From positions 3,782,001 through 3,846,000 of the forward strand of contig NZ_BKZW01000001.1 in NCBI RefSeq assembly GCF_008974265.1: 64,000 nt of DNA. The letters are read 5' to 3'. The DNA comes from Dictyobacter vulcani (GTDB lineage: Bacteria > Chloroflexota > Ktedonobacteria > Ktedonobacterales > Ktedonobacteraceae). This document shows, in pieces, positions 8,948 through 17,251 of this stretch (its first letter is position 1; every line of letters starts with the position of its first letter). A program made the position numbers and the translations under genes. The notes beneath the pieces are model-generated. The model saw only the letters and a program-made list of their open reading frames with translations, made no database searches and was not told the origin of the DNA.

Positions 8948-9024
8948 TCTGGATGCTTATGTTTAGCGTTCGCGTATATAAAGAGTATCATCTATGCTAA
9001 AATAAGGAAATTGATGCAAAACCG

Positions 9025-9061
9025 CACAGAGGTTGCCAGGAAATTCCTGGTAGCATCTGTG
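9025..9061 (+). other. Hairpin in the 5' leader of the acetyltransferase gene
   Basis: Outer stem CACAGA/TCTGTG and inner stem CCAGGAA/TTCCTGG around a single base, ending 38 bases before the start codon. It may be a leader structure that affects translation; no T tract follows, so it is not an obvious terminator. Confidence 0.4.
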
Positions 9062-9098
9062 TATGGGTGTCTGGATGGTACTCGAAAGGGGGAATAGC

Positions 9099-9668
9099 AT
9101 GTCAGAGCATGGCCAGTCACAGCACGATATATTTAGTCAGAGCGTTGTACGTATTGAGTCGTGGGGGAAGGGCGATCTTCTCCTCTTAAAGAAGTTGCTG
9201 GGTGATCCAGTGATGACCAGATATCTCGGTGGCCCTGAGAGCGATGAACAGTTGGTGAAGCGCCAGGCACGTTATGAGCGACTGACAGAGGCAGGCCAGG
9301 GACGGATGTTTAAGATTATTTATCAGTCTACAGGTGAGCCGGTCGGGTCAGTCGGCTACTGGGAAACCACCCATTATGACGAACACATCTATGAGATGGG
9401 ATGGTCGGTGCTGCCAGCATTCCAGGGACAGGGTATTGCGCATGCAGGCACCACGCAGGCTATTGCCAGGGTTCGGTCTGACGGTAAATATCAGTTTCTA
9501 CATGCCTTCCCATATATTGAGAATCCGGCATCGAACGCCCTCTGTCGGAAATTGGGCTTTACCCTTGTCGAGCAATGCGAGTTCGAGTATCCCAAAGGGA
9601 GTTTCATGCAATGTAATGATTGGCGTCTTGACCTTACTGCTGGCAGCGAGACCGCTATCGTGCAATGA
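9099..9668 (+). CDS. GNAT-family N-acetyltransferase
   Basis: About 189 residues from ATG 9099, chosen because AAAGGGGG stands six bases before it; an upstream in-frame codon at 9063 has no such site. The protein has the RimJ/RimL-like layout: a DPVMTRYLGG start, VGSVGYW on beta 4, QGQGIAHAG as the acetyl-CoA pyrophosphate loop, and NPASNALCRKLGF near the end. Relatives acetylate ribosomal protein termini or antibiotics; the acceptor is not deducible. The location right after the drug-exporter operon hints at, but does not prove, a resistance role. Confidence 0.85.
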   Translation: MSEHGQSQHDIFSQSVVRIESWGKGDLLLLKKLLGDPVMTRYLGGPESDEQLVKRQARYERLTEAGQGRMFKIIYQSTGEPVGSVGYWETTHYDEHIYEMGWSVLPAFQGQGIAHAGTTQAIARVRSDGKYQFLHAFPYIENPASNALCRKLGFTLVEQCEFEYPKGSFMQCNDWRLDLTAGSETAIVQ

Positions 9669-9721
9669 GTAGTCAGCGCTTCGTGTATGGAAAATTGGAA
9701 TAGAATCTGTTGAGATTGTTG

Positions 9722-9940
9722 TCAATCAAGTTTTGATGGGTCTGCAGCGTAGAATGCGGCATATCCACAATTCTTACAAACGACAGGGATCAATACGGTG
9801 CTTTCTGGAAAACTGATAAATTTTTTAATTTTTGGTAGTGTAAATACCACTATACCCGGACGCACGACTTTTACCTGAATACGCTCACCCCCACATTCAG
9901 GACATGGCCTGAGAGAAGGTTGTGGCTGTGTTTCGTTCAA
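9722..9940 (-). CDS. Small zinc-ribbon protein
   Basis: 72 residues, starting at TTG 9938-9940 with AGGAG nine bases upstream. It carries two CxxC pairs (CPECGG near the N-terminus and CKNCGY near residue 57), the pattern of a zinc ribbon with a beta-hairpin insert. No enzymatic motif is present. It could be a nucleic-acid-binding or adaptor protein. It reads towards the acetyltransferase gene, with which it converges. Confidence 0.7.
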   Translation of the reverse strand: MNETQPQPSLRPCPECGGERIQVKVVRPGIVVFTLPKIKKFISFPESTVLIPVVCKNCGYAAFYAADPSKLD

Positions 9941-10011
9941 TGTTCTTTTCTCCTTTTTAAATAGCTATTTGTAGTTATAATACGATATAAAGGTTAGCCA
10001 GCGATACCTTT

Positions 10012-10165
10012 CTACAGGAAAGCATAACTTTCTGACGTTATAATGTTTTGTTCGCTATCTACCGTAATGATTTGTCCCGTCATGGTTTCTTGTTCCAGAG
10101 TTAAGCAGATTATATGGGCGATATCCTCGGGGTGGCAATGCGTTGCAATTCTTTATCCTTTTGTT
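10012..10165 (-). pseudogene. Remnant of a short-chain dehydrogenase (C-terminal end)
   Basis: On the minus strand the bases read LQRIATP, then, after a one-base slip in a CCCC run at about 10118-10125, EDIAHIICL and MTGQIITVDS, ending at a stop at 10012-10014. This matches the end of FabG-type reductases (PEDIA, TGQ.I.VDGG). No N-terminal half exists here, since the region up to the next gene at 10295 lacks the TGxxxGIG motif. It is a decayed fragment, and the rest of the 9941-10294 gap holds nothing else I can identify. Confidence 0.5.
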
Positions 10166-10294
10166 TTTGTCTCGCATTTCACAAACATCATAGCTATGAT
10201 ATATTGAGCAATATAAAAGATCTGACCAGCAAATCAAGCAGGCAGTCAAGGTTGAATCAGGTCGACTTAAGAGCATCAGGAGGTGTATTTATCT

Positions 10295-10726
10295 ATGAAA
10301 CTTAATCCCTTCGTTGAAGCCATCTGGAAACGCATTGTCCAGTTGCATATTGCTCTCTACCGTCTGACAAAAGGTCGGTTTATGGGCAATCGTACCATCC
10401 TGATCACTACCATCGGGCGCAAAAGCGGGCGGTCGCGTACCCGGTCACTGTATGCGATCCGGGACAATGGCAACTATGTTGTGATTGCTTCCTATGGTGG
10501 TGCTCCTCAACATCCTGATTGGTACCGCAATCTGCAGTCCAATCCCAGAGTGATCGTAGAGGATCGCGGGCGTACTATTCCCACACTGGCCACTACAGTG
10601 ACGGACGAGGATGAATACAGGCGTCTCTGGTCGCTCATGACTGCTATGTATTCTGGTTATGATACCTACCAAAAACATACCGAGCGCAAGATTCCAGTTG
10701 TGGTGCTGCAACCGGAAAAGCCATAA
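10295..10726 (+). CDS. F420/FMN-dependent nitroreductase-family oxidoreductase (DDN-like)
   Basis: 143 residues from ATG 10295, which follows AGGAGGTG by nine bases. The fold is the deazaflavin-dependent nitroreductase split barrel: TTIGRKSGRSRTRSL on the first strands, VVIASYGGAPQHPDWYRNL for the cofactor loop, and ERKIPVVVL at the end. Members in Actinobacteria and Chloroflexi use F420H2 or flavin to reduce nitroaromatics, quinones or other small molecules. The physiological substrate here is not known. Confidence 0.85.
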   Translation: MKLNPFVEAIWKRIVQLHIALYRLTKGRFMGNRTILITTIGRKSGRSRTRSLYAIRDNGNYVVIASYGGAPQHPDWYRNLQSNPRVIVEDRGRTIPTLATTVTDEDEYRRLWSLMTAMYSGYDTYQKHTERKIPVVVLQPEKP

Positions 10727-10759
10727 TAGTTTCTTTCTGAAAGGAACCATAAAACATAT

Positions 10760-11947
10760 ATGAGTGAATATCAGTATTATGAATTTATGGCGGTTGATCG
10801 GCCTTTAACTGGACAGCAACTTAAAGAGGTCAATAAGCTGTCCAGTCATATTGATGCCTCTGCCAGCCATGCCGTGATTGAATATCATTGGGGCGATTTT
10901 AAACATGATCCTATTGTGGTGATGCGTAAATATTTTGATGCTTTTTTGTATTGGGCGAACTGGGGATCACCACAACTGGCATTTCGCTTTCCGCATGGCG
11001 CGTTACCCGCTGATCTGCTGAATGACTTTGATTGCGATGCGTTTGTCACCTTCAGTAAACAACAGGAGTATGATATTCTCCACTTTGACTTTGGCCAATA
11101 TGAGGCCGAGGATGAATGGCATGAATATGAACTGGGATCGTTCATTGCTATTCGTAATGAATTGTTGGAAGGTGATTTGCGCTCATTATATATTGCCTGG
11201 TTAGCCAGTCAGGATATGATGCGGGATTATGAAGATGAAGAGGAGGAGTATGAAGCGGAGGAAGAGGACGATGAAGAGGAGGAGGGCAATGAAGACGATG
11301 AAGCAAATATTGGGCCGATCGTGCCACCAGGATTGAACCAACTCACCGCAGCTCAACAGGAGTTAATGGTTCTATTACGTGTGCCATCAGCACTCGTTGG
11401 AGCAGCCGCTCTTTATAGTGATGATGCCAGGTTGGCACCAGCGGACGATTTTATGGATTGGGTTCAACGATTACCTCGTGAGCGTTGCGATAATTATCTC
11501 GTACGTCTGGCAAACAATGAGCCGGGTCTGAGTCGCTTACTGGTGAGAGAATTACGTGATGCCAATCAACATGTGCAGTCAGAACAAACATCCAGGGAGA
11601 CGCGTGTGCCTTTTACGGAGTTATTGACGAAAGTTGAGGCTATCGAGGCAAAAGAAGAATTGGAGCGGCAGGCACGGGAGCGACAAGGCAGGATGGATCG
11701 CTTGCAATATGTACATTTCCATCAGGATGAGCTGTGGAAACGCGTTGATGAGGGAGCCATGCGTCAGACATCGACTGGTTATGACCAGGCGCTTTCGTTG
11801 CTGGTTGAACTGCGTGACGTGGCTGATGAATATAAAGAGGTACAGGAATTTCAAACGCGTTTCAATACGTGGATACAGTCACATTTGCGCCGTCCTGCTC
11901 TCATTGAGCGTTTGAAGAAAAATAAATTTACTATCCCAAAACCCTAG
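10760..11947 (+). CDS. Hypothetical protein with a long acidic linker
   Basis: 395 residues, no family function that I can name. An N-terminal domain of about 150 residues (starting YYEFMAVDRPLTGQQ, with a WGDFKHDP motif) is joined to a helical C-terminal half by about 30 residues made almost only of Glu and Asp (about 153-185). The C-terminal part includes a predicted coiled coil (about 275-310). Such proteins occur next to SWIM-type zinc-finger genes in other soil bacteria, as far as I recall, but no such gene is here. It lies 33 bases after the oxidoreductase, so the two may share a transcript. Confidence 0.7.
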   Translation: MSEYQYYEFMAVDRPLTGQQLKEVNKLSSHIDASASHAVIEYHWGDFKHDPIVVMRKYFDAFLYWANWGSPQLAFRFPHGALPADLLNDFDCDAFVTFSKQQEYDILHFDFGQYEAEDEWHEYELGSFIAIRNELLEGDLRSLYIAWLASQDMMRDYEDEEEEYEAEEEDDEEEEGNEDDEANIGPIVPPGLNQLTAAQQELMVLLRVPSALVGAAALYSDDARLAPADDFMDWVQRLPRERCDNYLVRLANNEPGLSRLLVRELRDANQHVQSEQTSRETRVPFTELLTKVEAIEAKEELERQARERQGRMDRLQYVHFHQDELWKRVDEGAMRQTSTGYDQALSLLVELRDVADEYKEVQEFQTRFNTWIQSHLRRPALIERLKKNKFTIPKP

Positions 11948-12316
11948 CTCATAGCGATATGCGCATTATTTTTTCAGGTCTGCTTGTCAGGGGAGAAGAA
12001 TCGCGTTGAGCGGCTACTATTCCTTGTTAGCGATTTTGATAAATAAACAATGGACTTATCCATGACGTGGTGTTGTCCAGTTGTTTTGACTATTTTAATG
12101 TATGTGGATCTTTTATTATGTTCCTCATAGAGTATAAATCAATGTAGATACGTTTTTCAATGTAATTGTATTTCTCAAAGCAAAAGATAAATTTACTAAA
12201 CAAACGGTAAGTACTATCTTCTATACAAGCATGAAAACAGTTGACGTTATGTTTCTATTTACTTAAAATAGATATCCTAAAGCTTTATTTATATATACTT
12301 CAGGAGGCCCCTCGGA
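11948..12316. other. AT-rich intergenic region
   Basis: No reading frame of note. It must carry the promoter of the pseudokinase gene; AGGAGG (12302-12307) is that gene's ribosome site. I see no convincing terminator for the upstream gene. Confidence 0.5.
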
Positions 12317-14297
12317 ATGGCTGATCAATTGGTGCTTATTGGTAAACAGGTAGGAGATTACCGCTTAGAGCGTTTGATTGGACGCGGTAGTACTACTGAA
12401 GTATATGAAGGCCGGCACATACAGTCGCAGCGGCAAATGGCTGTAAAGATCTGGCATACACAATTGGGAGAGGCTGAGCGGCAGACTTTTCTACGCGAAC
12501 TTCAGATGATCTCAAAAATGAGCCATACTCATCTTCTGGATATTTTACAATATGATGTGCAATATAATGTGCCAATAACTTATATGGAATTGTTGCCAAA
12601 TGGTGCGCTTCGCCAGCGGCTGAAAGAAGGACAACGTGTACCTCTTTCGCTGGTGGTAACCTACATTAAGCAACTTGCTCAGGCCCTTCAATATCTCCAT
12701 GATAATAAGTTGACCCACCTTAATGTTAAACCAGAGAACCTCCTGTTGGATGGACAAAACAATGTTGTCCTGGCGGATATCTGGATTCCTGCGATTGCGC
12801 ATCACTTTGCATCCTCTACCAGGCAGTTTGGTCTGAATAATATCCCCTATATGGCTCCGGAATTATTTCAAAATCAGTCGAGCCCGGCCAGTGATCAATA
12901 TGCTCTGGCAGTTATCGTCTATGAATGGCTGAGTGGCTGGCCTCCTTTTCAAGGTAAGCCTGCCACACTGGTGGAGCAGCATCGATTGATGGACCCGCCC
13001 TCATTACGCGAAAAGGTTGAAAATATATCAGAAGAGGTCGAGCGCGTAGTCCTGAAGGCTCTCTCTAAAGATCCGCAGAAGCGTTTTGCGGATATTACTG
13101 CTTTTGCGAATGCGTTGGAGGCGGCAAGCTATCAAAAAGCCAGTGCTCAGAAGACGTATGTGACTGCTCCTGCGCGGCCAGTAACGGTACCAGGACAGAG
13201 AACAGCCGCTTTCCAGCCGAACTCGTCGCCATCGCACTCGTCGCCGTCACACGCGTCGCCGTCACACGCGTCGTCGTCGCACTCGTCGTCGTCGCACTCG
13301 TCGTCGTCGCATTCGTCACCATCGCACTCATCGCCATCTCAGCCAGGTGTGCAACAGAGCAAGACAAATCAGACGGTTATGCCAGTCAGTCCGCTTTGTA
13401 TATTAAAAGAGCCGATTACAAGTCTGGACTGGTCACCTGATGGCAACTATATCGTTACAGTAGGCAGTGGACGTGTGGTCTCGATCTGGGATGTGGCTGC
13501 TAAAAAAGCTGTGCAAACCTATCAGCGCCATCGCGGAAAAATTCAACGCGTGGCGTGGGGACCTCAGCAGATGCGTCATACCATTGCTTCAGCGAGTAGT
13601 GAAGGTAATATTCAGATCTGGAATGCCAAATCTGGTATGCAGCTTGCTTCCTGGTTAGAAGATGCTCCCATTCAGAACATTGCCTGGTCGCCAGATGGTC
13701 AGTTTCTGGTCTCGATCAACATCGCAGGCGACAATATAAAAATCTGGGATGCTAAAACCAGTAAACTGGTGGCACATTACAGAAGCAAGATCCAGCACTT
13801 ACAGGTACTGGATTGGTCGGCTGATGGTACCTATATCGTGGCTGGTAATACTGAGGGCTCAATGCAGATGTGGTTTGTCGGTATTGCTATGAAAGACAAT
13901 CGCGAAGCGTTCCAGCGCGAGCAAACGCGTGTCTATCAAAGGACAGCCGTGAATGCCATTAAAGCGCTGGCCTGGGCTCCTAATAAGGGCTTACTCGCTT
14001 ATGGTGGAAGCAGCGCTGGCGTTGATATCTGGAATCCAATCACCGGTATCTCACCTGTGCATTATGACCAGCACAAAGACCAGATTAATGCTATTTCCTG
14101 GTCGCCAGATGGCTCTTCGATCGCTTCGGCCAGTTCAGATACATCGGTACAGGTCTGGGAATCCAATAAAGGAAAAGCAATCTGTATGTATCGTGGACAT
14201 AGCGAGAGTGTCAACACCGTCAAATGGTCTCCCAATGGTAATGGATAGCTTCCGTAGTAATGATCACAGCATTCATGTCTGGAGCCCTAACAACTAA
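12317..14297 (+). CDS. Pseudokinase-WD40 protein (two 3' frameshifts as sequenced)
   Basis: N-terminal Ser/Thr kinase fold (about 10-275) with the glycine loop LIGRGSTTEVYEG and lysine in AVKIW. The catalytic loop reads HLNVKPENLLL, so the HRD aspartate is asparagine, and DFG is DIW; it is probably catalytically dead. A Ser/His linker follows (about 303-341), then a WD40 propeller of six or seven blades. The frame ends early at 14248. Restoring one base near 14238 and one near 14253 gives WIAS and SNDHSIHVWSPNN with a stop at 14295-14297, completing the last blade. It is likely a scaffold that senses through the propeller. Confidence 0.85.
13223..13338 (+). repeat. Tandem trinucleotide/12-mer repeat encoding a Ser/His/Pro linker
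   Basis: Imperfect 12-base units of the form TCG-YCG-TCG-CAC, about nine or ten copies, encode S-P/S-S-H repeats between the kinase-like and WD40 domains. The length is likely variable between strains by replication slippage, always in frame. Confidence 0.8.
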
Positions 14298-14326
14298 AGA
14301 TCCAGACATAACTTTAACGCTCTGAA

Positions 14327-14363
14327 AACGCGACAAGCAATTGGTCAGCCTGTCGCGTTTTTT
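14327..14363 (+). terminator. Intrinsic terminator of the pseudokinase gene
   Basis: AACGCGACA (14327-14335) pairs with TGTCGCGTT (14351-14359), followed by a T run. This is a standard Rho-independent terminator 30 bases past the reconstructed stop at 14297, which supports that stop. Confidence 0.85.
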
Positions 14364-14484
14364 TGTTTGTTCAACGTTTACCACTTTATTTTACAGCAAA
14401 AAAAGAATAGCAATGTAGCAAACCAAAACGTTTATATGTACTAATCAGATGTCAGGCTCATTTGTTGAGGGTAGGGAATTATAT

Positions 14485-14698
14485 ATGGACGGAATGCTTG
14501 AAGGTTTCAGAGTGATCCTGTTTGAGATATATGCGCAAACCCTGTTTGACTCGCTACAGAAACTGGATACTTCCGCTGATATCTCGCTCCACCTGACCTG
14601 TTGATGGCAAGGCCTGGTATGAGTGGTGGATTGCAGGTCAGTATGGGATGAGTCCTACTTTTGTGGATGCTGTCCAGGAATGTATACATGTAAGTTAA
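14485..14698 (+). pseudogene. Small hypothetical ORF broken by one extra base
   Basis: ATG 14485 follows AGGG by about nine bases. The frame reads MDGMLEGFRVILFEIYAQTL, then stops. Dropping one T at about 14600-14601 joins it to DGKAWYEWWIAGQYGMSPTF and a stop at 14696-14698, giving 70 residues. Both halves have normal protein composition and adjoin exactly, so I think it is one small gene with an indel. No family recognised. Confidence 0.4.
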
Positions 14699-14721
14699 AC
14701 GAGCGGCTTAGTGACGCCATG

Positions 14722-14934
14722 TTATAGCGATACATAAGAAGAGCCCTTTCTCACCAGCAGAAAGAGCTCTTCTGGTGGCTCTACCAGGGTAATAATAGGT
14801 GGAGATCTCCAAAATTCATGCCAGAGGTAGCCATGTTCCAGTGCCTGGTGATAAGTAAGTTGCAGGTGGCTACGGGTCGCGAGAGCTTCTAGCATGGCCA
14901 GATGGGTGGCCTGTGGTTCGTGTGGCGTTGCCAA
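14722..14934 (-). CDS. Small hypothetical ORF, possibly a remnant
   Basis: 70 codons from TTG 14932-14934, without a clear ribosome site. The composition looks protein-like (LEALATRSHLQLTYHQALEHG) but I know no relative. Its 3' end contains a 14-bp hairpin (14738-14751 with 14761-14774, one mismatch). It is antisense to the next short ORF, so at most one of the two is likely real at the overlap. Confidence 0.3.
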   Translation of the reverse strand: MATPHEPQATHLAMLEALATRSHLQLTYHQALEHGYLWHEFWRSPPIITLVEPPEELFLLVRKGSSYVSL

Positions 14935-15046
14935 CGTGTCACCCAGCCCTGCAGCTCAGAATATTCAGTATCTTCTGATCTTAGGGCTGATCATGTTTGC
15001 TGGCTTTGTGATCTTTGCCAACATGCTATTTAATAGGAAACATTAA
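14894..15046 (+). CDS. Short ORF with a C-terminal membrane anchor
   Basis: 50 codons from ATG 14894 to TAA 15044-15046. The second half is a clean membrane helix (YLLILGLIMFAGFVIFANML) followed by NRKH, like a tail anchor. There is no ribosome site at the ATG, and it overlaps an antisense ORF. It may be the surviving end of a longer membrane protein. Confidence 0.3.
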   Translation: MARWVACGSCGVANVSPSPAAQNIQYLLILGLIMFAGFVIFANMLFNRKH

Positions 15047-15157
15047 GGAAAATAATAACTTGATCATTACCTGGAGCACCGAGCGCAACCCTACTTTAGC
15101 TAATCGGTTTATGTGAGGATGCCGTTCCCTTAAATGGCCCCTGCATTAGTTGTTGCA

Positions 15158-15724
15158 TCACTGGTGTTTTTTTGCGATGGCGTCACCGGTCTTTTTTCGA
15201 GCAAGGAAACGTCCGGACAGGGCCAGCCAGAGCGGGAGTAAGATCAGTGATGGCAACAGTAGTAAAAAGGACAATGGGATAAAGGCGATAAATGAGTAGA
15301 TGGCCAGATCCAGGGCCAGCAAGATACCGATGATACGCAGGGCGCCAGTGGTGTTTAAGGAGACCAGCAGGATCCACAGGGCGGCAGAGATATGGCCTCC
15401 ATAACGCAAGGGCAGATAGTTTTCCCGGGGCGTTCCATTGAGTTGCATGATATCGGAGGCGATATCAACGACCAGCCAGCCATAGCCAGCGATACGCGCC
15501 CAATCTGGAGCAGGCAGGGCGGGGATGATTAGAAAAATACAGAGATGTTCGGCTACTGCCAGTATCGTTAATGGTTCAGCAATTAACGGAGCCGTGAGAC
15601 CTGTGGCGTCTCTTAGCACGGGTATCAGATAAGTAACTAAATGAATTGCAAAGAGTACAGATGCCAGGTAGGCTGCAGTTGTGGCGCTTGTTACACGGTT
15701 TAAAGATGAAAAGTGCCATGACAT
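15158..15724 (-). CDS. Six-helix integral membrane protein of unknown function
   Basis: About 188 residues from ATG 15722-15724, which has AGAGG about nine bases upstream; the frame is open to 15781 but without a better start. Six hydrophobic segments fill almost the whole length, with a basic C-terminus (RFLARKKTGDAIAKK) on the likely cytoplasmic side. No conserved charged residues within the helices point to transport or catalysis. It stands alone. Confidence 0.65.
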   Translation of the reverse strand: MSWHFSSLNRVTSATTAAYLASVLFAIHLVTYLIPVLRDATGLTAPLIAEPLTILAVAEHLCIFLIIPALPAPDWARIAGYGWLVVDIASDIMQLNGTPRENYLPLRYGGHISAALWILLVSLNTTGALRIIGILLALDLAIYSFIAFIPLSFLLLLPSLILLPLWLALSGRFLARKKTGDAIAKKHQ

Positions 15725-15940
15725 AACATTATTCCTCTCTATATAGATAATTACTGTTTTTATTGTACCGTAATTTATCATGTTTTTATATGTAAAAGAA
15801 TGGGAATTATTATAAGAGAGAGAAAAGACTTATGGGAAAATGGCACGTAAGAACAATTGAAGAAGGAGTGAATTAGTCACATGGAATAAATACCATTTTG
15901 TATGGACACTGGTATCTATTCCATGTGAAATTGTGCGTCG

Positions 15941-16393
15941 TTATTCGCGCACCACGATAATGGTTCTGGTATTCAGCACTGGTTGCTGGTGCTGATTCAG
16001 ATAGCGGGTTTCCATGGTAAGGATATCCATGCTATAGCCACCGCTTCCCTGGCGCGTCTTGCCATCTACTAACGTGGTGGTGCCTGTGAGTATGTCATTG
16101 GGATAGATGGGGGCCAGATACTCATATTCTTCTTCACCGTGCAGGATACGGGCGACATTGATGCCGAGTTCTGCCATGCTACTGATTCTTTGCCGGTTAC
16201 CCCAGAAGCTGAACATGGTAGGTGTGGTCGGCGAAATAGGCACGTCGGAAAAGCCAGCGGCCTGCGCGTTCTCGCGACTCTGGTAGACCGGATTGGGATC
16301 TCCAATCGCGCTGGTCAGCTCATGAATCTTGTTTCGCTGTACTTCATAGGTGAAGGGAGCGAATGTGTAGCCGATCTTGCTTGTGTCGAACAT
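15941..16393 (-). CDS. MaoC-like N-terminal dehydratase (FAS1-type hydratase domain)
   Basis: 150 residues, start ATG 16391-16393 with AGGAG upstream. It has the MaoC-dehydratase N-terminal hot-dog fold: IGYTFAPFTYEV at the start, AIGDPNPVYQS in the middle, then SPTTPTMFSFWG and ILHGEEEYEYLAPIYPNDIL. Such domains pair with a second hot-dog partner to hydrate enoyl thioesters. The gene is the last of a co-directional run with FabG-like, ADP-forming synthetase and acyl-CoA dehydrogenase genes, so a beta-oxidation-like role is likely. Its partner domain is not next to it. Confidence 0.8.
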   Translation of the reverse strand: MFDTSKIGYTFAPFTYEVQRNKIHELTSAIGDPNPVYQSRENAQAAGFSDVPISPTTPTMFSFWGNRQRISSMAELGINVARILHGEEEYEYLAPIYPNDILTGTTTLVDGKTRQGSGGYSMDILTMETRYLNQHQQPVLNTRTIIVVRE

Positions 16394-16419
16394 AATATAG
16401 AGTGCTCCTACTCTGGACC

Positions 16420-17178
16420 TTAGCGTGGGCCGCCGGCGACATAAATGATCTGGCCACTGACATAGCCGGATTCTTCTGAGGCCAGGAAATTGATGACGTT
16501 GGCTACGTCACGTGGCTGTCCTACGCGCCGGACCGGAATGGTTTTGGATGCGGCCTCAATACGCTCCTCGGGATCAAAGCCCATGCGGCGTGCGGTGGCG
16601 CGGGTCATCTCGGTATCAATAAAGCCCGGGGCGACAGCGTTGGCCGTAATGCCAAAGGGTCCCAGTTCGATGGCCAGGGTTTTTGTCAGGCCTTGCAGTC
16701 CAGCTTTGGCCGTGGCATAGTTACTCTGACCGCGATTGCCGAGGGCGGAGGTTGATGAGAGTGAGATGATGCGTCCATATTTTTGCTTGACCATTTGAGC
16801 CTGAGCGGCGCGACTGCACAGAAACGCTCCGCGCAGATGTACATTGATCACCGTTTCCCAATCATCATCAGACATCTTGAACAGCAAATTATCCCGGGTC
16901 ACACCCGCGTTATTGACCAGGATATCTAGTTGACCGAAGCGCTCAACCGTCTGTTGGATCGCAGCCTCGACCTGCGTTTTATCCGTGACATTGCAAGAGA
17001 TCGCGAATGCCTGTGAGCCTGTCTGCTCTATTTCACTGATAACCTGTGCACAGCCATCAGTATTAATATCTGCCAGCACGATACGGGCTCCCTCTTCTGC
17101 CAGGCGCAGAGCGGTTGCGGCCCCAATTCCTTGACCAGCACCGGTGACAAAAGCCACGCGGCCATCTAGTTTTCCCAT
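16420..17178 (-). CDS. SDR family 3-oxoacyl/3-hydroxyacyl reductase, FabG-like
   Basis: 252 residues, standard SDR length. It has the cofactor loop TGAGQGIG, NNAGVTRD, catalytic Ser in SLSSTSALG, and YATAK (Tyr and Lys of the active site), then the C-terminal SGQIIYVAGG. The acidic residue ending beta 2 (LADIN) suggests NAD(H) preference. The context with acyl-CoA dehydrogenase and a hydratase suggests 3-hydroxyacyl-CoA oxidation in a degradation pathway rather than lipid synthesis. It is 26 bases upstream of the MaoC-like gene in the same transcript. Confidence 0.85.
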   Translation of the reverse strand: MGKLDGRVAFVTGAGQGIGAATALRLAEEGARIVLADINTDGCAQVISEIEQTGSQAFAISCNVTDKTQVEAAIQQTVERFGQLDILVNNAGVTRDNLLFKMSDDDWETVINVHLRGAFLCSRAAQAQMVKQKYGRIISLSSTSALGNRGQSNYATAKAGLQGLTKTLAIELGPFGITANAVAPGFIDTEMTRATARRMGFDPEERIEAASKTIPVRRVGQPRDVANVINFLASEESGYVSGQIIYVAGGPR

Positions 17179-17251
17179 AGTATGTTCCTCCTAAAATAAA
17201 AACACGACGATTTATTGTTCTAAGCTATTAGCTTCTCTTCCATCCAGTCAG

